Source of the DNA: Algoriphagus kandeliae
GTDB taxonomy: Bacteria; Bacteroidota; Bacteroidia; Cytophagales; Cyclobacteriaceae
DNA: 64,000 nucleotides
Assembly (NCBI RefSeq): GCF_004571135.1
Contig: NZ_SPSB01000002.1
Location: 124,001-188,000, forward strand
Reading direction: 5' to 3'
Position numbers and translations under genes: made by a program. The notes under the pieces are model-generated. The model was given only the letters and a program-made list of their open reading frames with translations, was not told where the DNA came from and did no database searches. This document shows positions 55,964-63,932 of the stretch, one piece after another; within the stretch, counting starts at the first letter, position 1; every line of letters begins with the position of its first letter.

Positions 55964-57181
55964 ATGAAAATAATAGGTATTCTAATTTTATTATTCTTTT
56001 TCAGTTGTTCCCGATCAAATGAATCCAATAAAAATTTTATCTATCCACCAGAATGGGAGCCACACAAAGCCATTTGGACCGATTTTAATTTTGAACCCTA
56101 CAATGCTGTACCGAATGAACAAGCAAGACTGAAACTTATCTCAATCCTTTCAAGGAATATAAAAACAAAAGTGGTTTATAATAATGATTCGTTGATGGAA
56201 TTTGGCAAAGAAAAGCTCAAGGAATTATCGGCTAACATTGACAGTCTTGAATTTATCAAACTACCTTATCAATCCTCATGGATGCGTGACCCTTTAATGT
56301 TTATTTCGAATGGTGAACAAGTAAAAGTTTTGGATTTTGAATGGAGTTGTTATGGAGTTTATAATTGTGATGAAGACCAAAGAGGTTTACTTTCCAATAC
56401 CCTTCAAGATTTAAAAGGATACGAAAAAGACTCTACAGGTCTGTATTTAGAAGGTGGAGCTATAGAGGTCAATAGCAATACTATTATTGCTTATAAAGCA
56501 CTGGCTACACAAAGAAATCCAGATAGAAAAATTGAAGAAGTTGAAAGGATTCTGCTGGATAAATTGGGTAAAGAACAAATTATTTGGCTAGACGAATTTC
56601 CGCTTATTGATAAGCCTATGATTAAAATTGACCAATTTATTGGACAAGGTGCTAATGGGCATATTGATGTTACAACTCGGTTTTTAAATGACACAACAAT
56701 TCTAGCAACGGTTATATCAGAAAATGATCGAGATAAAAACTCTTTATTATCTCATGATTATGAAGTATTCCAAAAGAATTTAGCTCAATTAAAGGCTGCT
56801 CGGCAGCCAAATGGAGAACCGTACAATATTGTTACTATTGAAGCGCCTGATTATTCACTTTATGAATATTCTACTATCATGACAGAGCCAGTTTACTATG
56901 GTTTATTAGACGAAGAGTCAAGAGAAAAAATTTCGTTAGGTGATTCCATCCGCTTCGTACCTGCTTTAGAGTATGCCAATTTCACGATTACAAATGGAGT
57001 AGTAATAGCATCAGAATATTGGAAAGAAGGAATGCCAGAATCAGAGAAAGATAAAGACGAAAAACTTCGTGCAATTCTAAAGAAATATTTCCCTAATCGA
57101 GATATAGTCACCTATGACGCTTTACCTATCAACTGGGGTGGAGGTGGCATACATTGCCGTACTCAGCAAGAACCGAAATAA
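55964..57181 (+). CDS. agmatine deiminase / peptidyl-arginine deiminase family lipoprotein
   Basis: Cassette 5 encodes a 405-residue lipoprotein (MKIIGILILLFFFSCSRSN, Cys15) of the PAD_porph fold. Active-site blocks are kept: SSWMRDPLMF, YLEGGAIEVN, GANGHIDVTTRF, and the nucleophile Cys in GGGGIHCRTQQ near the C-terminus. Cytoplasmic agmatine deiminases lack a signal peptide, so this exported form may act on extracellular arginine-like guanidines or peptides. The start is 15 nt after the GTT core. The upstream core does not match the downstream site, so cassette integrity is uncertain. Confidence 0.85.
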   Translation: MKIIGILILLFFFSCSRSNESNKNFIYPPEWEPHKAIWTDFNFEPYNAVPNEQARLKLISILSRNIKTKVVYNNDSLMEFGKEKLKELSANIDSLEFIKLPYQSSWMRDPLMFISNGEQVKVLDFEWSCYGVYNCDEDQRGLLSNTLQDLKGYEKDSTGLYLEGGAIEVNSNTIIAYKALATQRNPDRKIEEVERILLDKLGKEQIIWLDEFPLIDKPMIKIDQFIGQGANGHIDVTTRFLNDTTILATVISENDRDKNSLLSHDYEVFQKNLAQLKAARQPNGEPYNIVTIEAPDYSLYEYSTIMTEPVYYGLLDEESREKISLGDSIRFVPALEYANFTITNGVVIASEYWKEGMPESEKDKDEKLRAILKKYFPNRDIVTYDALPINWGGGGIHCRTQQEPK

Positions 57182-57186
57182 ACTAA

Positions 57187-57242
57187 ACACAACATTGTAT
57201 ATAAGCCATTAAAACGACCGTTTATTAGAGTCGTTGTGCATC
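57187..57242 (+). repeat. attC-like site 5, shortened
   Basis: It opens like the others (AACATTGTATATAAG from 57191) and ends with GTCGTTGTGCATC (GTT at 57233), but AAC to GTT spans only 45 bp. Positions 57207-57226 are identical to 60719-60738 in the terminal site. The left box ACACAAC does not complement the cassette's leading GTTAATT. It looks like a deletion or recombination product. Confidence 0.6.
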
Positions 57243-57263
57243 ATAATCTGAAACTGCTGAGCA

Positions 57264-58004
57264 ATGATAAAATTTTTTAGAAAAATTAGACAAAAACTAC
57301 TTGCTGAAAATAGATTCAGTAAATATTTGGTGTATGCAATCGGAGAAATTGTTCTTGTTGTAATTGGAATTCTAATTGCTCTTCAAATAAACAATTGGAA
57401 TGAGTACAAAAATAATGAAGCAGTTGTAAATATTTACTTCAATCAATTACTTCAGGATTTTAATCTTGATAAGATTTACATTGAAAAGATTACTCTACAT
57501 CTGGATTCTAATATTAGAAAGTATAATGATTATAAAAAAATAATAGAACTCCCTGAATTACCTATTGATAGTAATATATATTATATAGGCAAATTAGATT
57601 GGCTTACTAGTAGTATTATATTTCAAAGTAATACTATAAAAACTTTAGAAAGTTCAGGTGATATAAAGTTATTGCCAGCAGATTTAAAAAAGAATCTAAT
57701 TGCACTTAAAACTCTGCAAGATAGAACAATGAGTTCCATTAATTTCAATAATGAACTTTATGGAGAAAGGATTGGGTATGCAAATAGATTTTCTGGAGGT
57801 GGCGACTTTATTGCTAGCAACAGTAAAAATTCAAAAATTGTAGAGTACTATTCCAATGAAAAAAGAAAGATAGATTGGTTGTTTGCCCTTCAGAATTCTC
57901 AAGAAGTTAAAACGATTGGAGAAAAGGCAACCCTAGCTAACCTAACTAAGATTTCAGAAGACCTAGAAGAACTTACAAAACAAATAAAAGATAAAATTAA
58001 ATAA
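57264..58004 (+). CDS. DUF6090 family protein (copy A)
   Basis: Cassette 6 encodes 246 residues starting MIKFFRKIRQKLLAENRFSK. The DUF6090 membrane helix EIVLVVIGILIALQINNWNE follows and then a long helical soluble domain. DUF6090 has no known function and is common in multiple copies in Bacteroidota. The protein is a diverged paralogue of the next cassette's product, mainly similar in the first 55 residues. The start is 31 nt after the GTT core. Confidence 0.85.
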   Translation: MIKFFRKIRQKLLAENRFSKYLVYAIGEIVLVVIGILIALQINNWNEYKNNEAVVNIYFNQLLQDFNLDKIYIEKITLHLDSNIRKYNDYKKIIELPELPIDSNIYYIGKLDWLTSSIIFQSNTIKTLESSGDIKLLPADLKKNLIALKTLQDRTMSSINFNNELYGERIGYANRFSGGGDFIASNSKNSKIVEYYSNEKRKIDWLFALQNSQEVKTIGEKATLANLTKISEDLEELTKQIKDKIK

Positions 58005-58013
58005 ATAACCAAA

Positions 58014-58147
58014 GCAAAATAATGGCTATATGTAATTGCTAGTTTTCGCCTAGTTCTGAAAATCCTCGAGGATTTTCAGTTTGGTGCGTACTTGCAAAGT
58101 TGAGTGCTAAACCACCCAACTACTCATAGCCGAGACCATTGTGCATC
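58014..58147 (+). repeat. attC-like site 6, mutated cores
   Basis: It is closely similar to site 7 along its whole length. The left box reads GCAAAAT where GCACAAC is expected, and the right core reads ACCATTGTGC (58136-58145) where GTT is expected. Core spacing is 123 bp. A perfect 10-bp hairpin (58056-58065 with 58070-58079) forms its centre. It is probably an inactive or weakened site. Confidence 0.75.
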
Positions 58148-58168
58148 ATAATCTGAAACCGCTAATCA

Positions 58169-58909
58169 ATGATAAAATTCTTCAGAAAAATTAGACAAGA
58201 TTTACTTTCAGAAGGAAAGACGAGAAAGTATTTGAAGTATGCTATTGGGGAAATTGTTCTTGTAGTAATTGGGATTTTAATCGCATTGCAGATTAATAAC
58301 TGGAATGAAAACAGAAAAATCGACGCCAAAAGGCAAATTTATTATCGTCAGCTTCTAGTAGATTTAGAAACCGATAAGGATTATTGTAAAAATAGAATTC
58401 TGGATTTCGAAGCTATCTTGAAGAAATACGCAGATTATGAAAATGAATTCCAAAAAGGAGCATTAAATCTAAAGACAAGTTTAGAAAATATAAATGACCT
58501 TGAGATAGGCGGAATACATTTATTCTTTAAGACAAATACGATCAAGACACTTATTAGTACTGGAGAAATCAATTTATTTTCACAAAACATCAATAATAGC
58601 CTATCAAATTATTTAGATTTTCAAAATGAATTGATTAAAGGCAACAATTCAAACGCCAATACAATGCTTGACATGATTGCGCAAAGTTCCATGTTAGGAT
58701 ATTCTTATTTTCGCAAGAGAACTGGAAACCAACCAGAACTATCTAAAGAATTGAATATTCAAGATAATATTCCAAAAATTTTTATTCAACTCGAAGCTTA
58801 TCATAGTTGGAAAGCGACTACATTAAAAACTTCAATAAGAAACCTGAATAACTTAATTATAAATGCTGATTCTACAATAACTATTATCAATAATGAACTA
58901 AACAAATAA
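58169..58909 (+). CDS. DUF6090 family protein (copy B)
   Basis: Cassette 7 encodes 246 residues starting MIKFFRKIRQDLLSEGKTRK, again with the IGEIVLVVIGILIALQINNW membrane helix and a helical soluble domain (PKIFIQLEAYHSWKATTLKT). Its leader (TTGTGCATCATAATCTGAAA from 58139) is almost the same as that of copy A. This suggests that the two cassettes come from one ancestor by duplication. Confidence 0.85.
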   Translation: MIKFFRKIRQDLLSEGKTRKYLKYAIGEIVLVVIGILIALQINNWNENRKIDAKRQIYYRQLLVDLETDKDYCKNRILDFEAILKKYADYENEFQKGALNLKTSLENINDLEIGGIHLFFKTNTIKTLISTGEINLFSQNINNSLSNYLDFQNELIKGNNSNANTMLDMIAQSSMLGYSYFRKRTGNQPELSKELNIQDNIPKIFIQLEAYHSWKATTLKTSIRNLNNLIINADSTITIINNELNK

Positions 58910-58914
58910 CGAAA

Positions 58915-59048
58915 GCACAACAATGGCTATAAGTAATTGCTTGTTCTCGCCTACTTCTGAAAATCCTCGCGGATTTTCAGTTTGGTGTGTTCTTGCAAAG
59001 CTAAGTGCTAACCCACCCAACTACTCATAGCCCAGACCGTTAGCTTCA
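58915..59048 (+). repeat. attC-like site 7
   Basis: GCACAAC (58915-58921) complements the cassette's leading core apart from its mutated first base. Right core GACCGTTAGCTTC (GTT at 59039). Spacing is 123 bp. The outer arms ggctat (58925-58930) and atagcc (59027-59032) pair. The centre is a perfect 10-bp stem (58957-58966 with 58971-58980) with a TCGC loop. Confidence 0.85.
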
Positions 59049-59058
59049 ATAAATAGAT

Positions 59059-60714
59059 ATGAAAAAACATTACCTCCTCCTTTTCATCTCAGCGATTTTA
59101 TTTTCTTGTAATCAAGAACCACCAGCTGATTATTTGATACAAAATGGTACCATTATAGACGGTCTTGGGAATCCCGCAATCAAAGCAGACTTATTGATTC
59201 GTAACGGAAAAATGGAGCTCGTAACAAGAGGAAAGGACGTTAGTGCCACTGAGACAATAGACGCAACTGGCTTAATTATTTCACCGGGATTCATTGATGT
59301 CCATAATCACTCCGATGAAAGCATAAATGATCCTGCCAAAAGGTTGAATGAAGGATTTATTCGACAGGGTGTTACGACTATTGTTGGTGGACCTGATGGT
59401 CGCTGGGCACCAGCCACTTTGAAAGAACTAATCAGCGCATACGACTCACTGGGCATTGGAACCAATGTTGCATTTTACGTAGGTCACAATGGTATTCGTA
59501 GAACAGTAATGAAAGAAGATCAACAAAGGAAGCCTACCTCCGCTGAACTCAACCAAATGAAAGCCCTGGTTCGGGAGGGGATGGAAATGGGTGCAGTAGG
59601 ACTTTCAACAGGTTTAATGTATACGCCTGGAACGTTTAGTGAAACGGAGGAAGTAATAGAACTTGCAAAAGAAGTTCAACCCTACAAAGGCATCTATGAT
59701 TCACATGTTCGGAATCCGGTTCAAGCATTTGTTCAATCTCATGCAGAGGTAATCGAAATTGCGACCGCTGCTAATATAACTGGTAAGTTGGGTCATCTCA
59801 AAGCGGTGGGGCTGCATAATGAAGGTGCCATCACTGATGTAATTGAAATGGTTGAAAGATCAAGAGTTAATGGACTTAATATTGTATCCGATCAATACCC
59901 ATATAATGGTGCCCAGACTGCAATTTTGGAAGAAATTATTGTAGTTCCCTCTACCTTGAAAGAGGATCAAATAATTGATAGTCTGTGGATGGCTGGACAA
60001 AAAGAAAAAGCACAAGATATAGTCAAAAATATCCTTGCCGACCCTGAAAAAAGAGCGCTGATCAAAGAAACAAGTGAAAATGGTGAGAATGGTGGATTCG
60101 CCTGGCTAAAAGCCACCGGATATTCAAGCATAAGAGTTACCAACAGTACGGATCATCCAGAATTAGTAGGCAAATACCTCTCTCAAATTGCCGATGAGAA
60201 AAACGTAGATGGATTTGATTTAGTTTGCGATTTGATCATCAGCAGTAAAGAACGTGTATCTGTTACTTTGGGAGGGATAAATGAAAATGATGTTCAAACG
60301 CTTCTGAAACAACCCTGGAATATGGTCGCAAGTGATGGTGCTTATGCCGAAAATTCGACTGAATCCGGAGGACACCCCAGAAGCACCGGTACATTTACTA
60401 GAGTTCTAGGTCATTACGTACGTGATTTGAAAGTTCTTCCTATAGAAGAGGCAATACGAAAGATGACGTCATTCCCTGCTGATGTAATCGGCTTCAAAAA
60501 CAGGGGTAGAATACAAAATGGATTACCTGCGGATATTACAATATTCAATCCGGAGACAATTATTGATAATTCAACTTTCGAAAAACCAAATTTATATTCA
60601 AGTGGAGTGGTACATGTCTTTGTTAATGGCATTCCGGTTTTACTAAACGAAGAAATGACAGGGAATGCTCCGGGTTATTATTTGAATAGGAAAACTGAAG
60701 CTAACATAAAATAA
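59059..60714 (+). CDS. N-acyl-D-amino-acid deacylase family lipoprotein
   Basis: Cassette 8 encodes a 551-residue amidohydrolase of the D-aminoacylase type, exported as a lipoprotein (HYLLLFISAILFSCNQ, Cys17). Metal-site and family blocks: ISPGFIDVHNHSDES, RQGVTTIVGGPDGR, DSHVRN, GKLGHLKAVG, SDQYPYNG and MVASDGAYAENS. It may release D-amino acids from N-acyl forms or D-dipeptides outside the cytoplasm. The start is 18 nt after the GTT core; the last codons overlap the left box of the terminal site. Confidence 0.88.
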   Translation: MKKHYLLLFISAILFSCNQEPPADYLIQNGTIIDGLGNPAIKADLLIRNGKMELVTRGKDVSATETIDATGLIISPGFIDVHNHSDESINDPAKRLNEGFIRQGVTTIVGGPDGRWAPATLKELISAYDSLGIGTNVAFYVGHNGIRRTVMKEDQQRKPTSAELNQMKALVREGMEMGAVGLSTGLMYTPGTFSETEEVIELAKEVQPYKGIYDSHVRNPVQAFVQSHAEVIEIATAANITGKLGHLKAVGLHNEGAITDVIEMVERSRVNGLNIVSDQYPYNGAQTAILEEIIVVPSTLKEDQIIDSLWMAGQKEKAQDIVKNILADPEKRALIKETSENGENGGFAWLKATGYSSIRVTNSTDHPELVGKYLSQIADEKNVDGFDLVCDLIISSKERVSVTLGGINENDVQTLLKQPWNMVASDGAYAENSTESGGHPRSTGTFTRVLGHYVRDLKVLPIEEAIRKMTSFPADVIGFKNRGRIQNGLPADITIFNPETIIDNSTFEKPNLYSSGVVHVFVNGIPVLLNEEMTGNAPGYYLNRKTEANIK

Positions 60715-60740
60715 ACGGCATTAAAACGACCGTTTATTTG
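60696..60740 (+). repeat. terminal attC-like site, right half missing
   Basis: TGAAGCTAAC (60696-60705) is the exact complement of GTTAGCTTCA (59039-59048), the start of the same cassette. It is followed by a perfect 10-bp stem (60709-60718 with 60730-60739, 11-nt loop), not a long palindrome, and no GTT core lies 120 bp on. The stem may also serve as a terminator for the array. It is the right edge of the array. Confidence 0.7.
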
Positions 60741-60778
60741 GGTAGTAGCAAAACCAAATAACGCTTTTTGAACAGAAA

Positions 60779-61114
60779 CTATTTTTTAGGAAGAAGCCTT
60801 CCACTGACTGGCTCAAGGTCATACATAACAAATGTTTCGATAATGCTTTCCATATCTTCATTTTCTCCGTGATCCTCTTTCCCTTGCTCGGTTTCTAGAA
60901 AATTGTAAAGCGTTTCTTTTTTGTCATAAGTGGCCCATACAACTACGGAGTTTCTTTCTTTATCGACACTAACCTGATAGGCTAGGAGACCGTCAGATTT
61001 TTTGTCCATTTTCATAGTTGGAGCTTTAGCAATTCTCACCAAATCCTCCAATTTCCCTGGTTTAGCAGTCGATACTGACACAAAAGTGTACGTTGGATAA
61101 TTCATATTCATCAT
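60779..61114 (-). CDS. antibiotic biosynthesis monooxygenase (ABM) domain protein
   Basis: This 111-residue dimeric ferredoxin-fold protein has the ABM pattern: YTFVSVSTAKPGKLEDLVRI, then DGLLAYQVSVDKERNSVVVW and YDKKETLYNFLE. ABM proteins oxidise quinols or act as stress-linked heme or quinone enzymes; the substrate is unknown. MNYPTYTF (61105) is an alternative start. It is divergent from the MarR-type regulator, which suggests control by it. Confidence 0.8.
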   Translation of the reverse strand: MMNMNYPTYTFVSVSTAKPGKLEDLVRIAKAPTMKMDKKSDGLLAYQVSVDKERNSVVVWATYDKKETLYNFLETEQGKEDHGENEDMESIIETFVMYDLEPVSGRLLPKK

Positions 61115-61143
61115 AAATCAAGTTAAATACCATGTTTCCGATA

Positions 61144-61151
61144 CAAATATA
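61144..61151 (-). promoter_or_regulatory. -7 box for the ABM gene
   Basis: TATATTTG on the minus strand matches TAnnTTTG exactly and ends about 30 nt before the ABM start. It lies in the 103-bp AT-rich gap shared with the MarR-type gene, where an operator would be expected. Confidence 0.4.
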
Positions 61152-61217
61152 AAAATTTACTTCAAAAAAATAATATTTTATGTAATTTTATTCAATTTCG
61201 ATGTAGGTTTAGATATA

Positions 61218-61769
61218 ATGGACTACACACTACTCAAAGAACTGATACGGTATGTTGAGGAGTATCAAAAAAAATACTCTTCTGATAAAATTGAAGAGTT
61301 CACTATTTGGCTCAATAACGAATTGTTTAATGGTAAAAATCGAGTAGCAGAAGCCACACATGATGAATTGCTAATAGCCTTTAAATTGATGCATCTGAAC
61401 AAGGAATTGAGAAAAAAGACTAAAAGCGTTTTGTCAGAATCGAAAATTTCCTCAATAGATGAATACAGCTTTCTATTGCATTTAAGCCATCAAGACAGTT
61501 TCAGAAAAATGGAATTGGTAGAACTTCACAACCTAGAAGCTCCCACTGGAATTGAAATCATTAAAAGACTTCTGAAAAATGGACTTATTGAGGAATTTCC
61601 AGATGAGGAAGATAAAAGAGCCAAAAGAATCAAGATTAGGAAAAAAGGGGTCGAAGAATTGAATGGACTCAAACCTAAAATGGATTCTGTCTTTTCTAAA
61701 TTTTCTGAACCATTGAGCCTAAATGAAAAAATTCAGATTAGTGGAATTTTAAATAAACTGATTGATTGA
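61218..61769 (+). CDS. MarR-type winged-helix regulator
   Basis: This 183-residue protein has an N-terminal helical dimerisation region and a MarR-type winged helix: DEYSFLLHLSHQDSFRKMEL, then NLEAPTGIEIIKRLLKNGLI and the wing DEEDKRAKRIKIRKKG (the family's D-x-R-wing). It likely represses its own gene and the divergent ABM gene in response to a small phenolic or oxidising compound. Confidence 0.85.
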   Translation: MDYTLLKELIRYVEEYQKKYSSDKIEEFTIWLNNELFNGKNRVAEATHDELLIAFKLMHLNKELRKKTKSVLSESKISSIDEYSFLLHLSHQDSFRKMELVELHNLEAPTGIEIIKRLLKNGLIEEFPDEEDKRAKRIKIRKKGVEELNGLKPKMDSVFSKFSEPLSLNEKIQISGILNKLID

Positions 61770-61960
61770 AAATCAGGCTCATACAAACTGAAACCTACCT
61801 TAAGCATTTTCTATCGTACAGAACCACGTAAGTTTTTTTATTTTCTGCGCTTTCCAGAATAAGTTTTTAACTTGAAAGGATCCCGGATTTTTGGACCTAT
61901 TCAATTTGCTTACGTAAATACTCCCAAGAGCCACAAAACAATTCAATAAAACCTCAGCCA

Positions 61961-62875
61961 TTGGAAAAATCAGGCCGTCTGATAGTATTAGCAGTATTTA
62001 TCATCCTCCTTGCTTGCAAAAAATCAGGCGAAAAAAGAGATACTCAATCAGCTAAAGTGGAAGCGCAATCCATAGACTCGATTAAGACAAAAGAGGTAAG
62101 ATTTGAAAGTGAGGGTGTGAGTTTAGCTGGAACGATCTATGAACCCCAAAACTCATACGCAGCATTAGTGATCGTTCATGGATCAGACCAAGTTCCAAGA
62201 ATGACTGAATTCGCACAACTCTTAGCCAAAAATGGTATTACCGTCCTAACCTACGATAAGCGAGGAGTTGGGGAATCAGAAGGAGTTTATGCGGGTCCAG
62301 AAGTTGGGACAAACAATATCAGCCCAGAAAATCTAAATCTACTGGCGAAAGATGCGAGTGAAGCGGTGAATACGTTGCAAAAGCAAATTAAAAATATCCC
62401 CATAGGACTTATTGGCTTTAGTCAGGCAGGTTGGATCATTCCCATTGCTGCAAACCAAAATCCCTCAATTGAATACATGGTCATATTTAGCGGACCTACT
62501 ATTACAACCAAAGAGCAGCTTCGATTTCAGTTTTATACGGATGGAAATACGGATTTTTGGGAAAATCATACCGAAGCAGAGGCTCGTGAACATATCAAAA
62601 ATGACCCCGACCGGTATGAATTTACCGATACAGACCCAAAGGTTTTTCTGGATAAACTTTCAATTCCCGGATTGTGGATCTTTGGAGAAAAAGACATTCA
62701 GGTTCCAGTAAAAATGGCTGTAAAGCATTTGAATGCATTGAAAGCAGCAGGAAAACCATTCGATTACTATTTATTTCCGACCTTAGGCCATAATACCGCA
62801 TTTTCAGAATCAAATGAACCTGTTGATATGGCCATTCAATGGGTAAAAAGAGAAGCAAACCCCCAAAATGAATAG
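61961..62875 (+). CDS. alpha/beta hydrolase lipoprotein
   Basis: This 304-residue protein starts at a TTG (61961). That start is supported because it gives a good lipoprotein signal (MEKSGRLIVLAVFIILLAC). Catalytic motifs: oxyanion VIVHGSDQ, nucleophile Ser in GLIGFSQAGWI, acid Asp in FGEKDIQVP, and His in LGHNTAF. Substrate unknown (esterase or peptidase-like). A 191-bp gap precedes it with no feature that I can support. It overlaps the next gene by 8 bp. Confidence 0.85.
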   Translation: MEKSGRLIVLAVFIILLACKKSGEKRDTQSAKVEAQSIDSIKTKEVRFESEGVSLAGTIYEPQNSYAALVIVHGSDQVPRMTEFAQLLAKNGITVLTYDKRGVGESEGVYAGPEVGTNNISPENLNLLAKDASEAVNTLQKQIKNIPIGLIGFSQAGWIIPIAANQNPSIEYMVIFSGPTITTKEQLRFQFYTDGNTDFWENHTEAEAREHIKNDPDRYEFTDTDPKVFLDKLSIPGLWIFGEKDIQVPVKMAVKHLNALKAAGKPFDYYLFPTLGHNTAFSESNEPVDMAIQWVKREANPQNE

Positions 62876-63890
62876 CACATTAAACCTCCCAAAAAGCCTA
62901 ACAATCTTCGGCATTCCAGTATTGATTATCGCAATTCTTGTCCTTATCGCGAATTCATCCTTTTTCCCCTTAAATCCAGATAGCCTTTCGATTGGAATTA
63001 CCTTTGACTTATTAATTATCGTCCCACTCGTTTATTTTCTATTGATTAGAAAAACAGCGATTCCCAAGACCACAATTATTCTTTTTCTAGTTTTAGGAAT
63101 GGTGGATGCTTCAGTCATACTGCCTCCTCAAAATCAATATTATCTTGAGCTTTTTAAGACCTGGGTTTTCCCTTTGGTGGAACTTTTCGTGATTTCCTTT
63201 GTGATTTACAAGGTAAGTCAAGCAGTAAAGCGCTATAAATCAAATCAACGCTCGTCTGTAGACTTTTTTACAACGCTAAAGAATACCTGTTATGAAATAC
63301 TACCAAAAGCTGCAGTTATCCCAGTAGTAACAGAAATAGCGGTTTTTTACTACGGGTTTATTGATTGGAAAAAAAGAAAATTGAATGAGAATGAATTTTC
63401 CTATCACAGAGAGAGTGCAACGGTAAGCATTCTGATCACAATCCTATTTTTGGTAGTAATAGAAACCTTTGTATTTCACTTACTTCTATCCCAATGGAGC
63501 ACAATAGCGGCAAGCATTTTGACCTTTCTGAGTATTTACTCAGGCTTCCAACTTTTTGGATTTATGAAATCTATGTTTAAAAGGCCGATTTTAATCCAGG
63601 ATGAAAAGTTGTACCTACGTTTTGGGATTATGAGTGAGACGACTATAGAATTATCCAAAATCAAAAGTTTGGAGATTTCTTCAAGAGATTTGGAGTTCAA
63701 TAAAGAGACCAGAAGGCTTTCCATATTAGGAGATCTTGATAGTCATAATGTGATTATCCAATTAAAAGAGGAGAATACAATGACAGGGCTATATGGCTTT
63801 AAGCGTACCTATAAAAATTTGGCTTTGCATGTGGATGATAAAGTGAGGTTTGGAAATAAGATGAATGAGGCTATGCAACAAGTTGTCTAG
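62868..63890 (+). CDS. multi-pass membrane protein, unknown
   Basis: This 340-residue protein has about seven membrane segments (for example residues 12-28, 45-60, 68-85, 95-112, 185-205 and 208-228). A C-terminal PH-like beta domain follows (EKLYLRFGIMSETTIELSKIKSLEISS). It overlaps the alpha/beta hydrolase gene by 8 bp, so they are translationally coupled. No family recognised. Confidence 0.75.
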   Translation: MNSTLNLPKSLTIFGIPVLIIAILVLIANSSFFPLNPDSLSIGITFDLLIIVPLVYFLLIRKTAIPKTTIILFLVLGMVDASVILPPQNQYYLELFKTWVFPLVELFVISFVIYKVSQAVKRYKSNQRSSVDFFTTLKNTCYEILPKAAVIPVVTEIAVFYYGFIDWKKRKLNENEFSYHRESATVSILITILFLVVIETFVFHLLLSQWSTIAASILTFLSIYSGFQLFGFMKSMFKRPILIQDEKLYLRFGIMSETTIELSKIKSLEISSRDLEFNKETRRLSILGDLDSHNVIIQLKEENTMTGLYGFKRTYKNLALHVDDKVRFGNKMNEAMQQVV

Positions 63891-63895
63891 GAAAT

Positions 63896-63932
63896 AGCGG
63901 TTCGAGTTTATGCTTGAATCGCTTTTATTTTT
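63896..63932 (+). terminator. rho-independent terminator
   Basis: The 11-bp stem agcggttcgag/cttgaatcgct (63896-63906 and 63913-63923, with G-U pairs) has a 6-nt loop and a T-rich tail. The remaining bases to 64000 hold no gene that I can see. Confidence 0.85.

Larger units (their letters stand above)
50638..60740 (+). mobile_element. integron-like gene-cassette array
   Basis: A tyrosine recombinase gene is followed by about eight same-strand cassettes, each ending in a large imperfect palindrome. In six sites the conserved AAC and GTT trinucleotides are 122-124 bp apart (first A to last T). In five cassettes the 9-10 bases from the left core GTT are exactly complementary to the 9-10 bases ending at the AAC of the same cassette's own 3' site. 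That is the relationship expected when a cassette is excised as a circle and reinserted by recombination at GTT. The region is visibly AT-richer than the flanks. All cargo lies on the plus strand. The integron comparison is established knowledge; that this array is active is inference. Confidence 0.85.

Noticed and set aside
52878..59048. A CRISPR array or simple dispersed repeats
   Set aside because: The repeated units are more than 120 bp long, palindromic, diverged in sequence and separated by whole genes, with no short identical repeats and spacers.
50760..60740. A prophage or integrative conjugative element
   Set aside because: Only the recombinase is present; no capsid, portal, terminase, relaxase or conjugation gene is visible, and the cassette-closure matches explain the layout better.
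61770..61960. A regulatory RNA or hidden gene before the alpha/beta hydrolase
   Set aside because: The 191-bp gap shows no convincing stem, promoter box or reading frame.
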